A stretch of DNA of 64,000 nucleotides from Hyphomicrobiales bacterium (lineage in GTDB: Bacteria; Pseudomonadota; Alphaproteobacteria; Rhodospirillales; JACKKN01): contig JACKKN010000019.1 of the NCBI GenBank assembly GCA_024236415.1, positions 1 through 64,000 on the forward strand. Reading direction: 5' to 3'. Below the pieces are notes generated by a model, which saw only the letters and a program-made list of their open reading frames with translations, had not been told where the DNA came from and ran no database searches. The position numbers and the translations under genes are program-made. Shown here piece after piece: positions 1 to 9,973 of the stretch (its first letter is position 1; every line of letters begins with the position of its first letter).

Positions 1-1424
1 GCGGCGCCCGGGTCGGCGATCATCTTGCCCTGGACGGCGTTGCGGATCTGGTCGGTCAGGGCCCGGGTCATTTCCTGGAGCTGGCCCGAGAAGGCCTCGA
101 CCGAGCCCGTCTCCACCGGGAAGTACAGCTCGACCCCGTTGTCGGCCCGGGACAGGACACGGTACTGCTGCGCAGCGCGCGCGTGGTCGCGGCGGCCCTC
201 CTCGGTCAGCAGGTGCAGCGTGACGACGGCGATCTGGCGGTCGGCGGCCAGGCGGCGCACCTCGGCCGCGTCCATGCCGGTGCGGCTGAGCGGGTCGTCG
301 GCGCGGCGCGCGCCGGCGTCGGTGATCAGCACCATGTAGCGCCCGCCGAAGGGGCTCCAGTCCAACTGCTCGGCGGCGTTGACCACGCCGGCGAAGGCGT
401 CCTCGATGAAGCCCTTGCTGGACACCTCGGCGGCGCGCACGCCCTCGACCCGCTCCATGAAGGTGGCCGGGTCGGCGCCGGCCTGCAGGTCGGCGAAGGT
501 GCGGGCCACGTATTCCAGCCCCGGCGAGGCGTCCACGTTGTCGCGGAAGCCGATCAGGCCGAAGCTGATCTTGGCGGTCAGGCCCTCGGCGTCGAGGGCG
601 TTGAAAACGGCGCGGATGGCCTCGCGCGTGCGGTCGATGTAGGGGCCCATGGAGGTGGTGGTGTCGATGACGAAGGTCAGCCCCACCCGGTAGTCGCGGA
701 TCGCCTTCTCGCGCTCGCCCAGGCCCTCGGTGACGCGCTTGTAGACGTCGGGGTTGTCCAGGGTGTCGGCCTGGGCCGGGGTCTTCTCCTGCAGGGTGAC
801 CGAGGCCACCTCCAGCAGCCGGGCGGTGAAGCCGCTGTCGAGGTAGGCCTCCTCCCAGCCCAGGATCGGCAGCAGGTAGAACTGGTCCTTGATGTCCACG
901 TGCACCGCCGGTTCGATGGAGATGACCGGGAAGTCGGGCGCCACCGGGCCGGCCAGGGCCTGTTCGCGCAGGGTTCGGGTGTCGCGCACCACGGTCTCGG
1001 ATTCAAGCAGCTGCACCAGCTTGTCGCGGTCGCGGAACAGCAGCGTGCGCTCGCGCCCCGACGGCGGCGTGAAGCTGACCGTCACCGTCTGCTTCCAGTC
1101 GATGATCTGCTCGGCGGCGACCCAGCCGTCGGCGGGGCGCCGGCTGGCGGTGCCGACCTCGACCCAGTCGGCGCCGAACATGTTCTTGCGGCCATAGACG
1201 TAGTACACGGTGAACGGGGTCACGGCGGTTCCCGAATCCACTCCCGGTTCGGCCGCCAGGGTGGCGCCGGGGCGGGTCAGGACGCGCTGGAAGATGGTCT
1301 TCTTGCCTTCCATCAACAGCGGCCGGTCGCCGTTTTCCGCGGCCTGGGCCAGGGCCGGAACCGCGCCGCCGGCCAGCACACAAATGCCCAGGAACACCGC
1401 CGCCACCATCACGCGCCAGGTCAT
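1..1424 (-). CDS. Exported von Willebrand factor A (vWA) domain protein, 3' end outside window
   Basis: Reading leftwards from the ATG at 1424, about 474 residues are visible and the frame is still open at the window edge. A signal peptide (hydrophobic residues about 5-25, ending near VPALA-Q) puts it in the periplasm. A middle region with alternating charged and aromatic residues precedes a vWA domain from about residue 245, whose MIDAS-like metal motif reads DTTTSM (canonical DxSxS, with Thr in place of the first Ser) after a hydrophobic strand. GGGGAG precedes the start. The gene is divergent from the giant PASTA protein, with 178 bp between them. Periplasmic vWA domains occur on the PpkA kinase of type VI secretion relays; no kinase domain is visible here, but the C-terminus lies off the window. 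Function is inferred from context only. Confidence 0.85.
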   Translation of the reverse strand, partial: MTWRVMVAAVFLGICVLAGGAVPALAQAAENGDRPLLMEGKKTIFQRVLTRPGATLAAEPGVDSGTAVTPFTVYYVYGRKNMFGADWVEVGTASRRPADGWVAAEQIIDWKQTVTVSFTPPSGRERTLLFRDRDKLVQLLESETVVRDTRTLREQALAGPVAPDFPVISIEPAVHVDIKDQFYLLPILGWEEAYLDSGFTARLLEVASVTLQEKTPAQADTLDNPDVYKRVTEGLGEREKAIRDYRVGLTFVIDTTTSMGPYIDRTREAIRAVFNALDAEGLTAKISFGLIGFRDNVDASPGLEYVARTFADLQAGADPATFMERVEGVRAAEVSSKGFIEDAFAGVVNAAEQLDWSPFGGRYMVLITDAGARRADDPLSRTGMDAAEVRRLAADRQIAVVTLHLLTEEGRRDHARAAQQYRVLSRADNGVELYFPVETGSVEAFSGQLQEMTRALTDQIRNAVQGKMIADPGA

Positions 1425-1602
1425 GGTTCCCGCTCCCCTCGATCTTGCTATCCGGATGTTCCTTCAATGGTACGCCCGCCGGGCGGCACGGGGCAACGGC
1501 TAAGCCGGGACGCCGGCGGGCGTTGAGTAGGAATACCCAAGCGGTGGTGAACCGTTTAGGTGCCCCGCCAAATGCTTTATCCTTGAGTCCAAGGAGAACG
1601 AC
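1425..1602. promoter_or_regulatory. Divergent promoter region between vWA gene and giant PASTA gene
   Basis: This 178-bp intergenic stretch must hold the promoters of both flanking genes. It has lower GC around 1525-1590 (for example TTTATCCTTGAG). I could not assign convincing -35/-10 boxes. AAGGAG at 1591-1596 is the ribosome binding site of the plus-strand gene. Confidence 0.5.
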
Positions 1603-4600
1603 GTGCCGATGACCGCAGGTCACGCCAGGGAAGGGTGGTGGTGCCGCCGGGGCCGGTTGTTGCCCGCGCTGCTGTTGGCCTGGGTCCTGGCGCTGTTGCC
1701 GGCGGGGGCGCCGGCCGCCGACGACCCCTTCGTCATCTTCAAGCCCCTGGCGCCGCCGGCCGGCCTGGACGACACCCGGGCCCAGGCCATCCGCGACCGC
1801 TGGACCACGGCCCTGGGCCCGGCCCATGCCGAATTCGCCAAGACCTACGCCGAATACGAGATCAACCCCAACCCTGCCACGGCACTGGCGGCCCTGAAGC
1901 ATTTCAAGGCCATGTCCAAGAACGACGTCCTGCGCAACCGGGCCTTCAAGACCCACCGCGACATGTTCCTGACCCTGGACGCCCTGAAGTTCGAGCTGGT
2001 GCTGCAGACCACGCGCAAGATCAACGAGGTGCGCCGGCGCATCGGCAAGCCCATGATCGCCGTCTCGTACCGGGTCGGGTCCAGCGGCAAGCGGTTCCGC
2101 GAGTGGCTGGAATGGGCCGCCGCCGGCAAGGACCTGGCGCACATGCCCATCGACGAGGCCTACCTGCTGAGCAAGCTGTCGCAGAGCGACGACGACATTT
2201 CGAACACCGCCTCGCCCGACGACATCGCCAAGGACCCCTTAATCAACGAGCGCATCAACGGCCCCCGCGCCGCCGGGGTGCTGGCCCAGGTGTCGGCCGA
2301 GATGTCGGGCGGCGCGGTCACCGTCACCGCCGACGACCTGAAGGTGGAGTTCCTGTCGCCGACCAAGGCCTATCCCCACCTGATGGTGCGCAAGGCCGGC
2401 GAATGGCGGCCCGAGCTGGAACGCTGGCCCGACTACCTGCCGGCCTGGATCGCCGGCGAGCGCGAGAAGTACCGCGGCAAGTTCGCCGAGGAGCAGCTGC
2501 ACGCCTGGGGCATGAAGGCCGGCCACGCCACCGACATGAGCAAGCTGGGCGACGCCATCGACGCCGGTTCGGTCACCGCCGCCACCAGCGACTACAAGGA
2601 CTCGCCCATGGTGGCCATGTTCGAGTCGCGCCTGTTCCCCCAGGGCATCACCGACCCGGCCGGGTGGATGGCCAACAACTACCGCCAGATCTTTCTGGTC
2701 CACGCCGGCAACGTGAACGACCTGGCCAAGTACACCCTGCGCATGATGGAGTGGTGGGACCGGGTCGGCATCCACTCGGCCGAGGACCTGCGCGCCAACG
2801 GCATCAACGTCACCGACGCCCAGTTCGCCAGCCTGCGGGCCCTGGCCGACGGCATCCGCAACCCTGACTCCGAGGCCGCCCTGTCGGCCCTGATCGGCAC
2901 CGACGCGAAGAAGAACGCGGCGCTGGCGGACCTGAAGAAGATCAACATGGACCTGCTGCGCGCCGGCCACCGGCGCCACGCCGGCGACCTGGCCCAGCAC
3001 CTGACCGTGCTGATGCGCGAGTACGGCGAGGGCCGCCCGGCCAGCCCCGGCGAGCAGCCGCGGCCGCCGCCCACCATCGACGACCTGCTGGCCGGCAACG
3101 CCGATTTCCGCAACTCCATGGAAACCCTGTCCACGGCCTACAGCAACCTGCCCGAGGAGCTGGTGGCGCGGCTGAACATGGACCTGGCCGAATACATCAA
3201 GGCCAACGAGAAGAGCGAGGACCCCAAGGTCGTGTTCGACGTGGAGGTCCGCCTGCTGCTGATGAAGTCGCTGGAGCGGGCCGAGGCCGCCGGCTCCCGC
3301 CTGCGCCGCCAGGGCGCCGCCTTCGAGTCCATCGCCAAGCTGGTGGGCGAGCTGCGCGAAGAGGTCAACCAGCACCTGGACGTGATCGCCAAGGGCAGCG
3401 ACCTGGACGGCTTCGTCGACAACCTGATCGCCGGCGAGACCACCCGCTGGCGCCTGTACCTGGACTGGGACGAGGGCGGCCGGGTGCCCCGGGTGCGCTG
3501 GGTCGAGGCCCAGTGGGACCCGGTCGACGTGGACACCGACCTGCACCGCATCAAGGGCTTCGCCCAGCACTTCGGCTGGGAGCACAAGTCCTACGCCGAG
3601 ACCCTGTACGACTACTTCCACGGCGACGGCAGCGGCACCTGGACCGGCCTGGCCATCAACGCCGTGCGCGACATGGCCGACATGTGGGACCCGTCGCGCA
3701 TGAAGGAGCGCGTGGTCCGCATGAAGAACCAGGACGGCGAGACCAAGGTGTTCGTGGTCAAGCCCACGGGCGGCGACGCCGCCGTCAACCTGGGGGTCAC
3801 CGCGTTCAAGGCGGCGCTGAAGGGCGGGCAGGGGTTCCAGAAGGTTTGGAAGATCTGGGGCGACATCGACGACGGGGTCAAGCTGGGCCAGTCCCTGATC
3901 AACATTTTCGGCCCCAAGGGTGGGCAGACCACCGAGCAGCGGGCCAAGGAGCACGCCCTGGCGCTGTCCAAGACCATCGCCCTGTCGGAATACGCCCAGT
4001 ACATCTCGTCGGCGGCGCAGCAGCCCTGGCTGTTCGAGCGCTTCGGCGGCACCCTGGCCACCGCCGCCTCGCTGCTGGGCGGGCCCATGGACCAGGAGGC
4101 CACCAAGGCGCTGTCCATCGCCGCCATGAAGGACCTGTTGCTGTGGGTGCAGCCCGAGCTGGCCTACGTGTTCCTGGTCTACGACGTGCTGTCCTGGGGC
4201 TCGGTCAAGGTCAGCAAGTACTGGCACGAGTCCAAGCTGGTCACCCTGCTGATCGAGAACGGCGAATGGGACATGGATGCCACCGACGGCGTGCCGCTGC
4301 TGAAGGGCCTGCCCACGCCTACCGGATTCCTGGCCTGGCCCGACGAGGAGGCGCGCAAGGCCGCCTGCCGGGCCGGCCAGTCGCCGGGCCTTTTCCAACT
4401 GGCCAAGAACCCGCCCGAGGCGTGGAAGGACGGCCTGACCCTGAAGAAGAGCGGCGGCACGGTGGAGCCCCGGTACTCGCTGCTGAAACTGTACGAGACG
4501 TCGGACTACGACACCTCGGATCAGGTCGCCCTCATCGCCCTCAAGGCGGTGCGCGCGGTGCCCAAGCTGGAGATCCGCGAGAATACCATCAACTGGACCA

Positions 4601-7600
4601 ACAAATGGCTCGAGGAATTGGGAATCAACGTGCCGACCCCCGATGACGCCCTGCAGCTTTACGCCGGGCCCATCAACGTCGAGATCAAGAAGGTGATCAT
4701 GGAGTTCCCGGGCCAGCCCGGTGAGGTCTACATGTCGCTCGACGTGCACCAGCTGGTGGGCCTGGCCGAGGGCGCGCGGTCCACCTTCGGCTACATGGTG
4801 CAGATCTACTGGAACCGGCGCCAGCACCTGCTGGAATGCCAGCTCCTGGACCAGGTGGTGGCCGAGGCGGTGAAGCGCAAGCAGGACGACGAGATCGCCA
4901 CCCTGGACCTGAGCGACGTGGAATCCGAGCTGGCCGGCCTGACCCAGCGCATGAAGGACCTGGACAGGAAGGTCTGGGCCCAGGTCGCGCGTTCGGCCGA
5001 TCCCTTCGACGGCCCCGACTACGACCCCGAAAAGAACATCCCCCTGACCGAGGACTACCTGGCCTACACCCGCTACCTGCGCGAGTTGGTGGAAAGCGCC
5101 ATCGCCTATTCCAAGGACTCGGAGAAGGTCAAGAACCCGCTGGTGGCCTGGTACTTCCCGTCGCCCGGCTACGCCCGGCCCGGCGCGCCGCTGGAGGACT
5201 ACGACCGCCACCTGCTGGACAAGGTGCGGGCGGTGATGCAGGAGCTGCTGGGCTACGTGCGCGAATACGAGGACAACTACGGCGCCGTGCTGAAGGCCCT
5301 GGACGACGGCGACCAGTACGTCTCGACCCTGGCCGGGGCCGGCAAGGGGTTCACCCTGCCCAAGTACCACATCCGCCTGAAGCCCACGGTGGAGCGCGAC
5401 GACTGGACCCTGCCGCGACCGTTCGAGGGCCAGGCCAACCTGCCCGACTCGCGCCTGGCCGGGGCCCAGAACGTGCGCATCTTCACCCAGGGCGAGCACG
5501 ACAAGAAGATGGCCGAGGAGAAGTGGCTGGAGGACTACAGGACCCAGTACGACACCGCCCGCAAGGACCTGGGCCCGATCCTGCAGACCTATTTCGAGCG
5601 CCTGCGCCCCCTGGCCGAGGAATACGGCCTGCAGCGGGCCATCGACGCCGCCGCCCAGTCCTACCACACCCTGGTCAAGTGGTGGGACTGGTGGATGGCC
5701 TCGGGCCCGTACAAGAAGGCCGTGCAGCACCCCTACTGGAAGGACCTGCTGCGCCTGCGGTTCCAGATCGTCAAGCTGGACAACATGATCCCCGGCGCCG
5801 GCGAGATGTCGGAAGAGGAGATGCGCGCGCCCCTGGTGCAGATGTACCTGAAGGAGCCCGGCGACCTGAACGTGGAGGGATCGGGTGCGGCCTTCCTGGG
5901 CGGCCTCAAGAAGGACATGGAGGAGCGCTACCAGCACCTGTTGAAGCTGGCCACGGGCATGATCGAGATGGGCCTGGACCGGAAGCCGTCCTCGACCCTG
6001 AAGGTCACCGACAAGTTCCGTTTCGACATCGATCTGCGCCCGCGCACGGGCCTGGACGGACCCACCGCCGACGAGTTCTCCAAGCTGGTGCGCAAGTACC
6101 AGTGGGAGCTGGTGCCCATCGACGAGGCCGGCACGCCGGACAAGAACCCCGACTGCCAGACCTATCCGGTGGACGAGCCCTACTGGTTCACCGAACACGT
6201 CACCCAGCAGCCGGACCAGCCCAAGCTGTCGTGGCTGAAACGCGCCACCCACGCCGGCAAGTTCCGCCTGCGGGTCATTGCCCTGGGCGACAACGACGTG
6301 CCCCTGGCCCGGTCCAGCCTGCGCGACATCCTGGTCGAGCCGGCGACCCTGAGCGGCAAACTGGAGGCCAGCGGCGACTGGAAGACGGGCGCCGACCCGG
6401 TGTCGGTGTTCATGGGCGCCAAGGGCGGCGACAAGGGCCATCCCCGGTTCCGCCTGACGGCCCAGGGGGACTTCGAGAAGCCCCTGTGCCACTTCAACGC
6501 CGGCGACGTGTCGCGCAACGTGGCCTTCGCCGGCCCGGTGGCCGACGACCTGAGCGACCCGCCCGGCAGCTTCCCGCCCAACCCCTTCGACGCCTTCGCC
6601 GCGGTGGAGAGGCAGCGTGCCGCCAGCCCCAACGCTCCCGGGGTCATGCTCACCGACCTGAACCCGCGCGGACCGCCGGTGGATGTCGCCTTCGAGGCCG
6701 GGGGCAAGTTCAAGCTGGCCGAGCCGCTGAAGATCCACTTCCCGCGCATCGTCACCATCCGCACCCCGGTCACCGACGCCGCGGGGGTCGAGGTGACCGG
6801 CGCCGAGATCACCGTCACCGCCGGCACCGAGACCCTGACCGGGGCCGGCCCGTTCCAGGTCGAGCTGGACAAGGGCACCCGCGTATCGGGGACGGTGAAG
6901 TTCGAGAAGGGCGAGATCTCCATCGAGCGGCGCACCCGGGTCATCACCTACGACCCGGCCACCATGGGCAACGAGATCGAGCTGAAGACCGGCCTGCCCC
7001 TGTTCGACACCGGCAACCTGCGGGTCACCGGCCAGTTCGTGCCCAAGCCCGACCCCGACGCCCCGGCGCCGCCGCCCATCGCCGGCGGCCGCTTGAAGAC
7101 CAACGTCCACGCCGAGCCCATCGCCGTGCGCGGCGGCGGCATCTTCGAGTTCAGCAACGACGCCCCGGTGCTGCTGTCCACCACGCTGACCATCGCGGCG
7201 GTGCTGCGTGGCGGCGACGACCGCCTGATGAAGCCGGTGGTGTCGCCCTATTCCTACCGCCTGCGGGTGGGGCCGGGGGTGCGCGACCTGGGCGACATTG
7301 ACGCCGAACCCTTCACCGTGGACGTGTCGTTCCAGGTCCGGGTCACCGACTGGGCCGGCAAGCGGGTGCCGCCGCGCGACGTCAAGGCCGCCGTGGGGCC
7401 CGACGACGACCGCCGCAACCTGGTCCAGGCCGGCGACCTGTTCGAGGGCGGCTGGCCGTTCTCCAAGTGGAACGAGCGGGTGCCCCTGCGCGCCGAGATG
7501 GCCATGGCCCAGGGCCCGGCGGTGCAGGGCAGGGGTGAGATCTCCGCCGACGACTTCGGCGACCTGCTGGATCCCAAGCGCCCCGACCAGCCGTTCGAGG

Positions 7601-9390
7601 TGCGCATGGAAGTCTACATGCCGGGCAGCCTGCGGGTGACCGGCCGGGTCGAGGCCACGCCGCCGCCGGGCCGGACCGCCCCGACCGCGGTGGACCTGAC
7701 CGTGACCGAGGGCGACCCGCGCCTGACCAACGACTGGAGCCAGCCGGTGGCGGCGGACTTCGTGCTGGACATGGGCAACCCCGTGCGCGTGGGCGACACG
7801 GTGAAGGTCGAGGTCAAGGCCCAGGCCGACGGCATCGACTACAAGGGCCGCGGCCAGGCCACGGCCCCGCGCCAGCTCACCGACGGGTTGGGCATCGCCC
7901 GCCTGGGGGTGATCCGCATCGGCACCACCACCTCCATGGTCCTGGTGCCGTCGTTCCTGGGCATGGACCTGATGGCCGCCCGCGGCCTGGTGGGCACTCG
8001 CCTGAACGTGGTCCAGGGCGGCGAGGTCAAGACCCCGACCCGGGAATCCGAGGCCAACACCATCTATGCCCAGTCGCCCGAAAGCCGGCCCGGCACGCCG
8101 CTGATGCTGCCGTTCGGGTCGCCGGTGACGGTGTCGGTGTTTGGCCCCTGGGACAAGCTGGTGGTGCCGCAGATGAAGGGCAAGAAGGTGCGCGTGGCCC
8201 TGGGCCTGCTGCAGGGCAAGTTCAAGGCCGGGCACAACCGCCTGGGCCCGGCGCCGCGCGGCCAGGACCCCTTCACCGTCACCGCCGTGACCCCGGCCGA
8301 GGGCAGCGAGCAGGAGAAGGGCATCACCGTCACGCTGAGCTACTACGAGAACCCCAAGGTGCCCGGCGTGGTCAAGAAGCCGCTGCCGGCGGCCGAGGGA
8401 ATCGTGGCCGATGCCGGCTTTACGCCGCGGCCGGTGTCCAAGGGCCCGGCGCCCGAGGGCCAGAAGCCCGAGGTGGTGGTCGACCAGTCGCCGGGCGGCG
8501 GCACCCCCAAGGAGCCCGGCAGCCCGGTCTACCTGCACTACTACGAGAAGCCCGGCGGCGAGGACGGCGGCGGCGGCGGCGAAACCGACGGCACCGGCCC
8601 CTGGGCCGGCCCCTGGGCCGGCACGGTCAAGCTGGACTACATCGCCTTCGGCGGCCAGAAGCTGACCTCCTACAACGCCCTGGCCGGGTTCCTGCGCGGC
8701 CACATGAAGGTGGTCAACCCGCCGCCGCGGCAGGAGGAGGAGCAGAAGACGACCCTGGGCACCGTCATCGCCGAGACCTTCGGCGCCATGGCTACGAGCA
8801 TCGGCAACGCCATCTTCATCGCCATCCACGTGGCCTCCGAAATGCTGTACGACGGCCAGCCCCTGGGCTTCGCCCTGGAACGCGACGCCGAGAACCGCTA
8901 CTGGCTCTACATCCCCGGCATGACGCCCGAGCAGCGGGCCAAGATGCGCGACCAGTCCAAGAAGGGCCTGAAGCTGTACATGATGCCGGTCGAGGGTGAC
9001 CCCCTGATGCTGGAACAGGTCATCGACCAGCAGACCGGCGACGCCAGCAAGCGGGGCAAGGCGCGCCTGCGCTTCAAGGTCAGCGAGGATTTCCGCAGCG
9101 GCGTCCTGAGCCTGCAGGGCAAGGGCCGCGGCTCGCCCTCGGACGACCCGCGCCAGACCACGTCCCTCGAACTGCGCCTGTCCATGACCGTGCAGCCCGG
9201 TTCCTTCGACATGGAAGCGGCCATGAAGCGCATCGGCGCCGAATTCAAGCGCCGCAGCCCGCGCATCGAGAAGATGTGGAAACCCTACCTGAAGGACTTC
9301 AAGACGTCCGCGGAGCGCGAGGCCGAAAAGGAACAGCGCAAGCGCGAACGCGAGCAGCGGCGGCGCCAGCAGCAGCGGTCGAACCAGTAG
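1603..9390 (+). CDS. Giant exported protein (2595 aa) with three PASTA-like repeats
   Basis: GTG at 1603 is preferred over ATG at 1609 because AAGGAG ends 6 nt before it. Residues about 15-39 form a signal peptide (Arg-Arg n-region, Leu/Ala core, cleavage near APA-A), so the protein acts outside the cytoplasm. The first 1400 residues or so are rich in Trp, Tyr and charged helices and resemble no family I know. Residues about 1500-2100 look like a series of beta-sandwich segments (repeated RVTG, EVTG and similar strands). Three PASTA-like repeats follow at about 2113-2182, 2186-2250 and 2253-2320, each starting like VPxxxG and ending in VxVSV- or VYLHY-type strands. Then come a Gly-rich linker (GGEDGGGGGE), a last folded domain and a highly basic/acidic charged tail. 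PASTA domains usually bind cell-wall fragments on Ser/Thr kinases; their role here is inferred. It is divergent from the vWA gene and converges on the lipoprotein genes. Confidence 0.9.
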   Translation: MPMTAGHAREGWWCRRGRLLPALLLAWVLALLPAGAPAADDPFVIFKPLAPPAGLDDTRAQAIRDRWTTALGPAHAEFAKTYAEYEINPNPATALAALKHFKAMSKNDVLRNRAFKTHRDMFLTLDALKFELVLQTTRKINEVRRRIGKPMIAVSYRVGSSGKRFREWLEWAAAGKDLAHMPIDEAYLLSKLSQSDDDISNTASPDDIAKDPLINERINGPRAAGVLAQVSAEMSGGAVTVTADDLKVEFLSPTKAYPHLMVRKAGEWRPELERWPDYLPAWIAGEREKYRGKFAEEQLHAWGMKAGHATDMSKLGDAIDAGSVTAATSDYKDSPMVAMFESRLFPQGITDPAGWMANNYRQIFLVHAGNVNDLAKYTLRMMEWWDRVGIHSAEDLRANGINVTDAQFASLRALADGIRNPDSEAALSALIGTDAKKNAALADLKKINMDLLRAGHRRHAGDLAQHLTVLMREYGEGRPASPGEQPRPPPTIDDLLAGNADFRNSMETLSTAYSNLPEELVARLNMDLAEYIKANEKSEDPKVVFDVEVRLLLMKSLERAEAAGSRLRRQGAAFESIAKLVGELREEVNQHLDVIAKGSDLDGFVDNLIAGETTRWRLYLDWDEGGRVPRVRWVEAQWDPVDVDTDLHRIKGFAQHFGWEHKSYAETLYDYFHGDGSGTWTGLAINAVRDMADMWDPSRMKERVVRMKNQDGETKVFVVKPTGGDAAVNLGVTAFKAALKGGQGFQKVWKIWGDIDDGVKLGQSLINIFGPKGGQTTEQRAKEHALALSKTIALSEYAQYISSAAQQPWLFERFGGTLATAASLLGGPMDQEATKALSIAAMKDLLLWVQPELAYVFLVYDVLSWGSVKVSKYWHESKLVTLLIENGEWDMDATDGVPLLKGLPTPTGFLAWPDEEARKAACRAGQSPGLFQLAKNPPEAWKDGLTLKKSGGTVEPRYSLLKLYETSDYDTSDQVALIALKAVRAVPKLEIRENTINWTNKWLEELGINVPTPDDALQLYAGPINVEIKKVIMEFPGQPGEVYMSLDVHQLVGLAEGARSTFGYMVQIYWNRRQHLLECQLLDQVVAEAVKRKQDDEIATLDLSDVESELAGLTQRMKDLDRKVWAQVARSADPFDGPDYDPEKNIPLTEDYLAYTRYLRELVESAIAYSKDSEKVKNPLVAWYFPSPGYARPGAPLEDYDRHLLDKVRAVMQELLGYVREYEDNYGAVLKALDDGDQYVSTLAGAGKGFTLPKYHIRLKPTVERDDWTLPRPFEGQANLPDSRLAGAQNVRIFTQGEHDKKMAEEKWLEDYRTQYDTARKDLGPILQTYFERLRPLAEEYGLQRAIDAAAQSYHTLVKWWDWWMASGPYKKAVQHPYWKDLLRLRFQIVKLDNMIPGAGEMSEEEMRAPLVQMYLKEPGDLNVEGSGAAFLGGLKKDMEERYQHLLKLATGMIEMGLDRKPSSTLKVTDKFRFDIDLRPRTGLDGPTADEFSKLVRKYQWELVPIDEAGTPDKNPDCQTYPVDEPYWFTEHVTQQPDQPKLSWLKRATHAGKFRLRVIALGDNDVPLARSSLRDILVEPATLSGKLEASGDWKTGADPVSVFMGAKGGDKGHPRFRLTAQGDFEKPLCHFNAGDVSRNVAFAGPVADDLSDPPGSFPPNPFDAFAAVERQRAASPNAPGVMLTDLNPRGPPVDVAFEAGGKFKLAEPLKIHFPRIVTIRTPVTDAAGVEVTGAEITVTAGTETLTGAGPFQVELDKGTRVSGTVKFEKGEISIERRTRVITYDPATMGNEIELKTGLPLFDTGNLRVTGQFVPKPDPDAPAPPPIAGGRLKTNVHAEPIAVRGGGIFEFSNDAPVLLSTTLTIAAVLRGGDDRLMKPVVSPYSYRLRVGPGVRDLGDIDAEPFTVDVSFQVRVTDWAGKRVPPRDVKAAVGPDDDRRNLVQAGDLFEGGWPFSKWNERVPLRAEMAMAQGPAVQGRGEISADDFGDLLDPKRPDQPFEVRMEVYMPGSLRVTGRVEATPPPGRTAPTAVDLTVTEGDPRLTNDWSQPVAADFVLDMGNPVRVGDTVKVEVKAQADGIDYKGRGQATAPRQLTDGLGIARLGVIRIGTTTSMVLVPSFLGMDLMAARGLVGTRLNVVQGGEVKTPTRESEANTIYAQSPESRPGTPLMLPFGSPVTVSVFGPWDKLVVPQMKGKKVRVALGLLQGKFKAGHNRLGPAPRGQDPFTVTAVTPAEGSEQEKGITVTLSYYENPKVPGVVKKPLPAAEGIVADAGFTPRPVSKGPAPEGQKPEVVVDQSPGGGTPKEPGSPVYLHYYEKPGGEDGGGGGETDGTGPWAGPWAGTVKLDYIAFGGQKLTSYNALAGFLRGHMKVVNPPPRQEEEQKTTLGTVIAETFGAMATSIGNAIFIAIHVASEMLYDGQPLGFALERDAENRYWLYIPGMTPEQRAKMRDQSKKGLKLYMMPVEGDPLMLEQVIDQQTGDASKRGKARLRFKVSEDFRSGVLSLQGKGRGSPSDDPRQTTSLELRLSMTVQPGSFDMEAAMKRIGAEFKRRSPRIEKMWKPYLKDFKTSAEREAEKEQRKREREQRRRQQQRSNQ

Positions 9391-9397
9391 GGGAAGC

Positions 9398-9413
9398 GCG
9401 GGCGTCCGCCCGC
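9398..9413. terminator. Short GC-rich hairpin between convergent genes
   Basis: GCGGGC and GCCCGC pair around a four-base loop between the stop of the giant gene and the stop of the convergent lipoprotein gene. There is no T-run on either strand, so this is only a possible factor-assisted or bidirectional end. Confidence 0.3.
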
Positions 9414-9417
9414 CGTG

Positions 9418-9942
9418 CTACCCGCCGATGGCCTCGGCCAGGGCCTTTTCCAGCAGGGCGCGGCGGCGTTCCAGTTCGGCCAGGCGGCGCCGCTTGGACT
9501 CGATGTCGATCACCGGGTCGGCCTGCAGCAGCCGCTGCGCCCGTTCCAGTTCCTCGACCTCCTCTTTCACCCGCGCCAGCTTGGCCCGGTCGGCGGTGCG
9601 GCTCTGCTCGGCCACGGCGATGCGCCGGTCAAGGTCGGCGATCTCGGACCGCAGGGCGTCTTCGCGCTGCTGCGCCTCGCGCACCTCGGCCGAGACGTTG
9701 GCCTGCTCGCGGCGCGCCGCCTCCAGGTCGCGCTGCAATTGCTGCTGGCGCCACTGCTCGTTCTGCAGCTCGCCGCGCTTCTGGTCCAGGCGCCGCTCGT
9801 AGGCGCCCGAGTTGAGGGCCGAGACCCCCGACACGAACCCGCCCTGGGACGGGTCGTCGGTGGTCTGGCAGGCCGCCGCCAGGCCCAGGCACAGGCCCAG
9901 GGCGGCGGTCAGGGTCAGGCTGCGGGCGATGGTCGCGGACAT
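9418..9942 (-). CDS. Coiled-coil lipoprotein
   Basis: A protein of 174 residues. A short n-region and hydrophobic stretch end in a lipobox (LAAAC, Cys at about residue 25) followed by QTTDD, so it should be a lipoprotein; Gln at +2 fits outer-membrane sorting. Residues about 45-165 are almost continuous heptad-like Glu/Arg/Gln/Ala helix (DQKRGELQNEQWRQQQLQRD and onwards), a predicted long coiled coil. It lies 31 nt downstream of the glycine-zipper lipoprotein start region and probably belongs to the same leftward operon as the FGE and FtsX genes. No family is recognised. By analogy with TagQ, an outer-membrane lipoprotein of the TagQRST relay, it may anchor the exported partner; that is inference. 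Confidence 0.85.
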   Translation of the reverse strand: MSATIARSLTLTAALGLCLGLAAACQTTDDPSQGGFVSGVSALNSGAYERRLDQKRGELQNEQWRQQQLQRDLEAARREQANVSAEVREAQQREDALRSEIADLDRRIAVAEQSRTADRAKLARVKEEVEELERAQRLLQADPVIDIESKRRRLAELERRRALLEKALAEAIGG

Positions 9943-9973
9943 GGCGTCCTCCTTTCCCCCGACGGTGCCGGGT

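Noticed and set aside
2239..8829. A 2196-codon open frame antisense to the giant PASTA gene
   Set aside because: Its product is rich in His, Gln, Gly and Val with no domain or signal features, as expected for the shadow of a very GC-rich gene; the plus-strand frame has a signal peptide, ribosome site and recognisable domains.
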